Source: Flavimaricola sp.
GTDB taxonomy: Bacteria > Pseudomonadota > Alphaproteobacteria > Rhodobacterales > Rhodobacteraceae
Assembly: GCA_023300365.1 (NCBI GenBank)
Contig: JALZWD010000061.1
Span: 1-12,215 of the forward strand
Reading direction: 5' to 3'
DNA: 12,215 nt
Below the pieces are notes generated by a model. The model was given only the letters and a program-made list of their open reading frames with translations, was not told where the DNA came from and ran no database searches. The translations under genes and the position numbers were made by a program. This document shows, in pieces, positions 7,732-12,215 of the stretch. How positions within the stretch are numbered: the first letter of the stretch is position 1; each line of letters starts with the position of its first letter.

Positions 7732-8610
7732 TTAAAGCGCTTCCGCGCCCGAAATAATTTCGATCAGCTCGTTGGTGATGACGGCCTGACGCGAGCGGTT
7801 ATACTCGATGGTCAGCTTGTCGATCATCTCGCCAGCGTTGCGTGTTGCGTTGTCCATCGCCGACATACGTGCACCCTGCTCGGACGCGCCGTTCTCGAGC
7901 AGTGCCGAGAAGATCGCCGTGGCAACCCCGCGCGGCAAAAGATCGGCCAAAATGGCCTCTTCGCTCGGCTCATAGTCGTAAATGGTGCCATCAGTCGGCG
8001 CGTCGTCCGTTGCCTCAAACGCGGCAGGGATGATTTGCTTGGCTGTTGGGATTTGCGTCACGACGTTCTGGAATTCAGAATAGAAAATCGTCGCCACATC
8101 AAATTCGCCAGTGTCAAAACGCCCAAGGATATCTTGGGCGATGCCCTGCGCGTCGCTATAGGCCACCCGCTTTACCTCGGTCAAATCAACATGATGCACG
8201 AAATGCTCGCCCAACTCGCGGCGCACCGCATCGCGGCCCTTTTTGCCCACAGTCACGATCTTAACCGTCTTGCCATCGGCAAGCAGGTCATGCGCATGTG
8301 TGCGGGCCAGTTTGGCGATGTTGCCGTTAAAGCCACCACAAAGACCACGCTCGGCCGTCATGATAACCAACAGATGCACCTGATCGCTGCCCGTACCGGA
8401 CAACAGCTTGGGCGCACCATCCGCAGAGCCAACAGAAGCCGCAAGCCCTGCCATCACGGCGTTAAACCGCTCTGTATAGGGACGCGAGGCTTCCGCAGAA
8501 TCTTGGGCACGGCGCAATTTCGCCGCCGCAACCATCTGCATCGCCTTGGTGATCTTCCGCGTGGATTTCACGCTTTCGATCCTGTTTTTTAGGTCCTTAA
8601 GACTTGGCAT
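7732..8610 (-). CDS. atpG: F1 ATP synthase subunit gamma
   Basis: The rotor shaft of F1: N- and C-terminal helices form the coiled coil inside the alpha3-beta3 hexamer, and the central domain contacts epsilon and the c-ring. The 292-residue protein has the N-terminal helix [20 protein letters not shown] (7-26), the [11 protein letters not shown] segment of the Rossmann-like domain (85-95), and the C-terminal signature [15 protein letters not shown] (278-292). It lies between atpA and atpD, with 31 and 18 bases between genes, as in other alphaproteobacterial F1 operons. Confidence 0.97.
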   Translation of the reverse strand: MPSLKDLKNRIESVKSTRKITKAMQMVAAAKLRRAQDSAEASRPYTERFNAVMAGLAASVGSADGAPKLLSGTGSDQVHLLVIMTAERGLCGGFNGNIAKLARTHAHDLLADGKTVKIVTVGKKGRDAVRRELGEHFVHHVDLTEVKRVAYSDAQGIAQDILGRFDTGEFDVATIFYSEFQNVVTQIPTAKQIIPAAFEATDDAPTDGTIYDYEPSEEAILADLLPRGVATAIFSALLENGASEQGARMSAMDNATRNAGEMIDKLTIEYNRSRQAVITNELIEIISGAEAL

Positions 8611-8641
8611 AGGCCTTGTCTCCTATCTCAGGGTCAGCGGT

Positions 8642-10177
8642 CTAGGCGAAATCGGCGGCAAACGCATCAAGCGCTGCTTTGATTTTGTCTTCGGCGTCGC
8701 CTTTGATCTTGGGATCGTCCTTTGTGATCATATCAAGCACATCAGAACCCTTGGTCCGCATGTGATTAAGCAATCCTGCTTCCCAACGGCCAACGTCTTT
8801 GACGTCAACATTGTCGAGATAACCCTTGGTGCCCGCATAGATCACACACACGATCTCGGCGTTGGTCAGGGGCGAATACTGCGGCTGCTTCATCAGCTCG
8901 GTCAAACGCGCACCGCGGTTCAACAGGGCCTGCGTCGCGGCATCCAAATCGGACCCAAACTGCGCAAAAGCGGCCATTTCGCGGTACTGAGCAAGCTCAA
9001 GCTTAACCGGACCAGCAACAGACTTCATCGAATTTGTCTGCGCAGATGATCCAACACGAGACACCGAAAGGCCTGTGTTCACAGCCGGGCGAATACCCTG
9101 ATAGAACAACTCGGTCTCAAGGAAGATCTGACCATCAGTGATCGAAATCACGTTTGTCGGAATAAACGCCGAAACGTCACCACCTTGGGTCTCAATGATC
9201 GGCAACGCCGTCAAAGATCCCGCACCATTGTCCTCGTTCAACTTGGCCGAACGCTCCAAAAGACGCGAGTGAAGATAGAAAACGTCACCAGGATAGGCTT
9301 CACGACCCGGCGGACGACGCAGCAAAAGCGACATCTGACGATACGACACAGCCTGCTTGGAAAGGTCATCATAAATGATCAAAGCGTGGCGGCCATTGTC
9401 ACGGAAGTGCTCGGCCATCGCGGTTGCAGAATACGGCGCAAGATACTGCATCGGCGCAGGATCAGACGCGGTCGCGGCCACAACAGTGGTGTACTCAATC
9501 GCACCGCTCTCTTCGAGCTTCTTAACCAGCTGCGCCACAGTCGACCGCTTCTGGCCGATCGCAACATAGATACAGTACAACTTGTCGTACTCGTTCTCGG
9601 CGGCATCGTTATACGATTTCTGGTTCAGGATCGTATCAAGCGCCACGGCTGTTTTACCGGTCTGACGGTCACCAATGATCAACTCGCGCTGGCCACGGCC
9701 AATCGGGATCATCGCATCAACAGACTTAAGGCCTGTCGCCATCGGCTCGTGAACCGATTTACGCGGGATAATGCCCGGCGCTTTGCTGTCGGCTACGGCG
9801 CGCTTGGATGTCTTGATGTCACCCTTGCCGTCCAATGGGTTGCCCAAACCGTCAACAACACGGCCCAGCAGTTCGTCCCCTGTCGGGACTTCCACAATAG
9901 ACTTGGTGCGCTTAACAGTATCGCCCTCTTTAATGTCCCGGTCGGAACCAAAGATAACGCAACCGACGTTGTCGGCCTCAAGGTTAAGGGCCATTCCGCG
10001 GATACCACCGGGGAATTCAACCATCTCACCGGCCTGAATGTTATCGAGGCCATAGACGCGGGCAATACCGTCACCGACGGAAAGAACCCGGCCCACCTCG
10101 GCCACCTCGGCCTCTTGGCCAAAGTTTTTGATCTGGTCCTTGAGGATCGCAGAAATCTCAGAAGCGTTGATCGCCAT
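8642..10177 (-). CDS. atpA: F1 ATP synthase subunit alpha
   Basis: Non-catalytic nucleotide-binding subunit of the alpha3-beta3 hexamer; it supplies the arginine finger to the catalytic site. It is 511 residues, full length. The N-terminal [13 protein letters not shown] helix (8-20) that contacts delta is present, followed by P-loop GDRQTGKT (169-176), [12 protein letters not shown] (265-276), the [20 protein letters not shown] region (291-310) and the signature [17 protein letters not shown] (364-380), with Arg374 as the finger. The start codon overlaps the atpH stop by one base (TAATG), pointing to translational coupling. Confidence 0.98.
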   Translation of the reverse strand: MAINASEISAILKDQIKNFGQEAEVAEVGRVLSVGDGIARVYGLDNIQAGEMVEFPGGIRGMALNLEADNVGCVIFGSDRDIKEGDTVKRTKSIVEVPTGDELLGRVVDGLGNPLDGKGDIKTSKRAVADSKAPGIIPRKSVHEPMATGLKSVDAMIPIGRGQRELIIGDRQTGKTAVALDTILNQKSYNDAAENEYDKLYCIYVAIGQKRSTVAQLVKKLEESGAIEYTTVVAATASDPAPMQYLAPYSATAMAEHFRDNGRHALIIYDDLSKQAVSYRQMSLLLRRPPGREAYPGDVFYLHSRLLERSAKLNEDNGAGSLTALPIIETQGGDVSAFIPTNVISITDGQIFLETELFYQGIRPAVNTGLSVSRVGSSAQTNSMKSVAGPVKLELAQYREMAAFAQFGSDLDAATQALLNRGARLTELMKQPQYSPLTNAEIVCVIYAGTKGYLDNVDVKDVGRWEAGLLNHMRTKGSDVLDMITKDDPKIKGDAEDKIKAALDAFAADFA

Positions 10178-10743
10178 TAACGGACCTCTTTCATGCTGTT
10201 CTGGAGTGCCTTGAGCTTGGAGGCGATCGACGTATCGATCATCTTCGAACCCACTTTAACGACAAGACCGCCGATGAGGCTTTCATCAACGGTCTCGGTG
10301 ATTTTCACAGTCTTGCCAGTCTGCTTGGAAAGCGATTTGGCAAGCTTGTCTGATTGCGCCTTGGTCAGTGCCTTGGCACTTGTCACGTCAGCGGTTACTT
10401 CGCCTTTTTCATCCGCGATGCGTCCGCGCAGGGCGGCAATCATCTGCGGCAAAACAAACAGGCGGCGCTTGCTGGCCATCAGGCCCAACACGCTTGCCGT
10501 TGTCGGCGACAGTTTCATCTTTTTGGCAACACCCGCGATCGCGGCGGATTGCTCTTCGCGCGTGTAAATCGGCGAAGACGTCAGGGTGCGCAAATCGTCG
10601 CTTGCGGCCAATGCGGCCTCAAGTGCGTCTACGTCCTTTTCCAATGCCGTCATGCCTTTGGCTTTACCCTCAAGGGCAATGTCAAATACGGCGGATGCAT
10701 AGCGTTGCGCGATGCCGGTTGAAATCGAAGCTGGTTCGGACAC
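10177..10743 (-). CDS. atpH: F1 ATP synthase subunit delta
   Basis: Peripheral-stalk subunit joining the top of F1 to the b subunits of F0. As called, 188 residues: an N-terminal helical domain ([16 protein letters not shown]), [10 protein letters not shown] in the middle, and the C-terminal [18 protein letters not shown] region. Two in-frame GTG codons, at 10749 and 10743, could start it. GGAAGG at 10755-10750 would touch the first but lies six bases before the second, and the second gives the N-terminus [11 protein letters not shown] that I recall for relatives, so 10743 is chosen. First gene of atpHAGDC; the F0 genes are absent here, as is normal for Alphaproteobacteria, where they sit in a separate locus. 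Confidence 0.93.
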   Translation of the reverse strand: MSEPASISTGIAQRYASAVFDIALEGKAKGMTALEKDVDALEAALAASDDLRTLTSSPIYTREEQSAAIAGVAKKMKLSPTTASVLGLMASKRRLFVLPQMIAALRGRIADEKGEVTADVTSAKALTKAQSDKLAKSLSKQTGKTVKITETVDESLIGGLVVKVGSKMIDTSIASKLKALQNSMKEVR

Positions 10744-10999
10744 GTCCACCCTTCCGATGGTTGGGGCCTGACAATCCCGGTCGCATTGGGATCACTCGGC
10801 AGCTTACGTCGGCCCTCAAAAGTTGCGAAGGCGTTAAATCAAGGGCGATGTAGCAGACAGATTTGTATGCCGCAAGCCGCGTTGGCTTGGTATTTTGGTT
10901 TGATTGAAAACGTACATGTGCACAGCAGAATTGTTATTTTCTTGGGTCTCGCGCCGCAATGCGGCACCCCCTGCGACATTCCGCCCCGCCTTACAGGCC
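10744..10999 (-). promoter_or_regulatory. Leader region of the atp operon
   Basis: These 256 bases lie between the stop of the methyltransferase gene and atpH, both on the minus strand. They should carry the atp operon promoter and any terminator of the upstream gene. A short GC hairpin (GCCGCAATGCGGC on the plus strand, about 10952-10964) lacks a T tract, so it is not called a terminator. GGAAGG at 10755-10750 is the atpH ribosome binding site. No convincing -35/-10 pair was identified. The region becomes AT-richer around 10880-10940. Confidence 0.4.
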
Positions 11000-11740
11000 T
11001 TATGCTGGCTCCGCCGCGGGCGATCTGATTCCACTCAACACGCCGCGCGCCGCCTTGGCCCGAACCGGCGTGCCCCTTGGCGTCACCACGTGCTTGCTCA
11101 CCTCAACCATCAAAACACCCCCCGCCGAAAACAGCGGCATATGCCGACCGACCATCTCTAGAATGCCGGCGGTCTTGCGCCATGTCCGCTTGTGCGATGG
11201 CGGTTGATAGAGTGTCGAAATCTGCCGCTCGGTGATAAAACGGTGTTTGCGCAATTGCGCATCCAACTGCCCCAATGAATAGGGCCGCCCATATCCAAAC
11301 GGCGTGCCATCACTGCGCGACCAAAGCCCCGCCCGGTTGGGCACCACAAAAACCGCCTGCCCGCCGGGGCCAAGCACGCGCCAACATTCCTCCAAAACGG
11401 CGGCTTGGTCGTCTGATGTCTCAAGCCCATGCATCACCACCAGCTTGTCAACATGCCCGGTCTCAATCGGCCACATCGTATCTTCGCAAAGAACGCTCAC
11501 ATTCCGCTCGCCTGCGGGCCACGGCATCACACCCTGCGGCCCCGGCATCAGGCCAATCACCCGCCGCGCATCCGCCAAATAGGGCCGCAACAACGGCACC
11601 GCAAATCCAAACCCCGCAACCGTTTGCCCTTTGGCCTCCGGCCACCACTGCACCAATTGATCGCGCACAACCTTTTGCGCCGCCCGCCCCAACGGACTGC
11701 GGTAATAAAAATTGCGCAGATCAAGCACATCAAGATGCAT
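11000..11740 (-). CDS. Class I SAM-dependent methyltransferase
   Basis: A 246-residue protein resembling the methyltransferases of the UbiE/type 11 class. After an N-terminal helix ([12 protein letters not shown], 11-22) comes a variant SAM-binding loop VAGFGFAVP (41-49), and then [17 protein letters not shown] (59-75). [12 protein letters not shown] (96-107) is the acidic/motif II region and [20 protein letters not shown] (116-135) is the typical post-II/III block. The loop lacks the usual acidic first residue and the full GxGxG pattern, so activity is not certain, although the remaining fold signature is clear. Substrate is unknown. GAGGAAGG lies about 11 bases before the ATG. It is divergent from gloB across 62 bases; adjacency to a glyoxalase II gene suggests, but does not show, a link. 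Confidence 0.85.
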   Translation of the reverse strand: MHLDVLDLRNFYYRSPLGRAAQKVVRDQLVQWWPEAKGQTVAGFGFAVPLLRPYLADARRVIGLMPGPQGVMPWPAGERNVSVLCEDTMWPIETGHVDKLVVMHGLETSDDQAAVLEECWRVLGPGGQAVFVVPNRAGLWSRSDGTPFGYGRPYSLGQLDAQLRKHRFITERQISTLYQPPSHKRTWRKTAGILEMVGRHMPLFSAGGVLMVEVSKHVVTPRGTPVRAKAARGVLSGIRSPAAEPA

Positions 11741-11802
11741 TGCAGACGCGGCCTTCCTCGGTCACTCTCTCATTCAACATAACAACAGGATCGCACAAGA
11801 CC
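11741..11802. promoter_or_regulatory. Divergent intergenic region, methyltransferase / gloB
   Basis: These 62 bases separate two divergent starts and must contain at least part of both promoters, which probably overlap. GAGGAAGG near the left edge (read on minus) serves the methyltransferase, and CAGGA at 11786-11790 may serve gloB, 12 bases from its ATG. No operator is recognised. Confidence 0.35.
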
Positions 11803-12215
11803 ATGGCCGCACTGCCCAAAAACACAACAATTCTGACAATCCCCTGCCTGTCAGACAATTATGCCTTTTTGATCCACAACGCAGACACCAACGAAACCGC
11901 CCTGATCGACGCGCCCGAACCTGCGCCCATCCAAGCCGCACTTGATGCACAAGGCTGGACCCTGACGGATATCTTGCTCACCCATCACCACTGGGATCAC
12001 ATCGACGGCCTCGACGCCCTGCGCGGCACCGCCCGCGTGATCGGCGCCACCGCCGACGCCCACCGCCTGCCCCCGCTTGATCTTGCCGTGGCCGAGGGCG
12101 ACAGCATCACAGTTTGTGGCGCCCAGACCGACATCTTTGACGTCTCGGGCCACACCGTCGGCCATATCGCGTTTCACATGCCCACGCTGCACGCCGCCTT
12201 TACCGCCGACAGCCT
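11803..12215 (+). CDS. gloB: Hydroxyacylglutathione hydrolase (glyoxalase II), 5' part
   Basis: Hydrolyses S-lactoylglutathione to lactate and glutathione, the second step of methylglyoxal detoxification in the cytosol. The window holds 137 complete codons of a protein usually about 255 residues long; it runs off the end without a stop. The metallo-beta-lactamase fold begins with TIPCLSDNYAFLI (12-24), typical of glyoxalase II. The metal-binding motif THHHWDH (60-66) and the next ligand region SGHTVGHIAFH (115-125) are intact. The start at 11803 (ATG GCC GCA) has CAGGA 12 bases upstream. A minus-strand open frame over 11851-12192 is a shadow. Confidence 0.93.
   Translation, partial: MAALPKNTTILTIPCLSDNYAFLIHNADTNETALIDAPEPAPIQAALDAQGWTLTDILLTHHHWDHIDGLDALRGTARVIGATADAHRLPPLDLAVAEGDSITVCGAQTDIFDVSGHTVGHIAFHMPTLHAAFTADS

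Noticed and set aside
10840..10890. Possible atp promoter with TTGCGG and TACATC 17 bases apart on the minus strand
   Set aside because: Only three of six positions match in each hexamer; chance is likely.
10834..11034. 66-codon minus-strand frame between the methyltransferase and atpH
   Set aside because: It overlaps the end of the methyltransferase in another frame, has no ribosome binding site and no protein-like pattern.

Overview
The window is a join of two unrelated kinds of DNA. Roughly bases 1-3670 look like non-coding nuclear DNA of a eukaryote, probably an animal. There is no bacterial-type gene there, but there are short palindromic transposon remnants (four copies of one MITE-like family and one TTAA-flanked piggyBac-like MITE), a CAG microsatellite, a 268-bp tandem duplication, an 11-bp minisatellite and at most one or two candidate exons on the minus strand. 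Bases ~3680-12215 are compact, GC-richer alphaproteobacterial chromosome, with Shine-Dalgarno sites, short spacers and intact housekeeping genes. Protein style and gene set point to the Rhodobacterales (Roseobacter group).

Eukaryote-like part. 54-245 (minus) is a good candidate for the 3'-terminal exon of an unrecognised gene. 424-537, 2413-2522, 2675-2794 and ~2800-2899 are copies of one palindromic element ending in CTATTACGGGGGACC. 1195-1735 is a diverged two-copy tandem repeat with CAG tracts. 2311-2365 is a minisatellite. 2949-3045 is an 89-bp palindromic element with TTAA on both sides. 3184-3227 is a hairpin, and 3319-3406 (minus) is a weak internal-exon candidate.

Bacterial part, left to right: a DsbA-family / 2-hydroxychromene-2-carboxylate isomerase-like gene (minus) that is cut off at its 3' end by the join; prs (ribose-phosphate pyrophosphokinase, plus), divergent from it; a small H-type lectin gene (minus); a rho-independent terminator; the F1 ATP synthase operon atpH-A-G-D-C (minus, complete, no F0 genes, as is usual in Alphaproteobacteria); a class I SAM-dependent methyltransferase (minus); and the 5' part of gloB (hydroxyacylglutathione hydrolase, plus), which runs off the end.

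The F1 genes encode the soluble catalytic sector of ATP synthase. prs makes PRPP for nucleotide, histidine and tryptophan synthesis, and gloB detoxifies methylglyoxal-derived thioesters. The lectin has no evident functional link to its neighbours.

The main point of interest is the join near 3670-3681, inside a bacterial gene. The simplest reading is a chimeric or contaminated assembly: host DNA fused to DNA of an associated marine-type bacterium. A recent bacterial insertion into a eukaryotic genome is the less likely alternative. I found no sign of a new multi-gene system.
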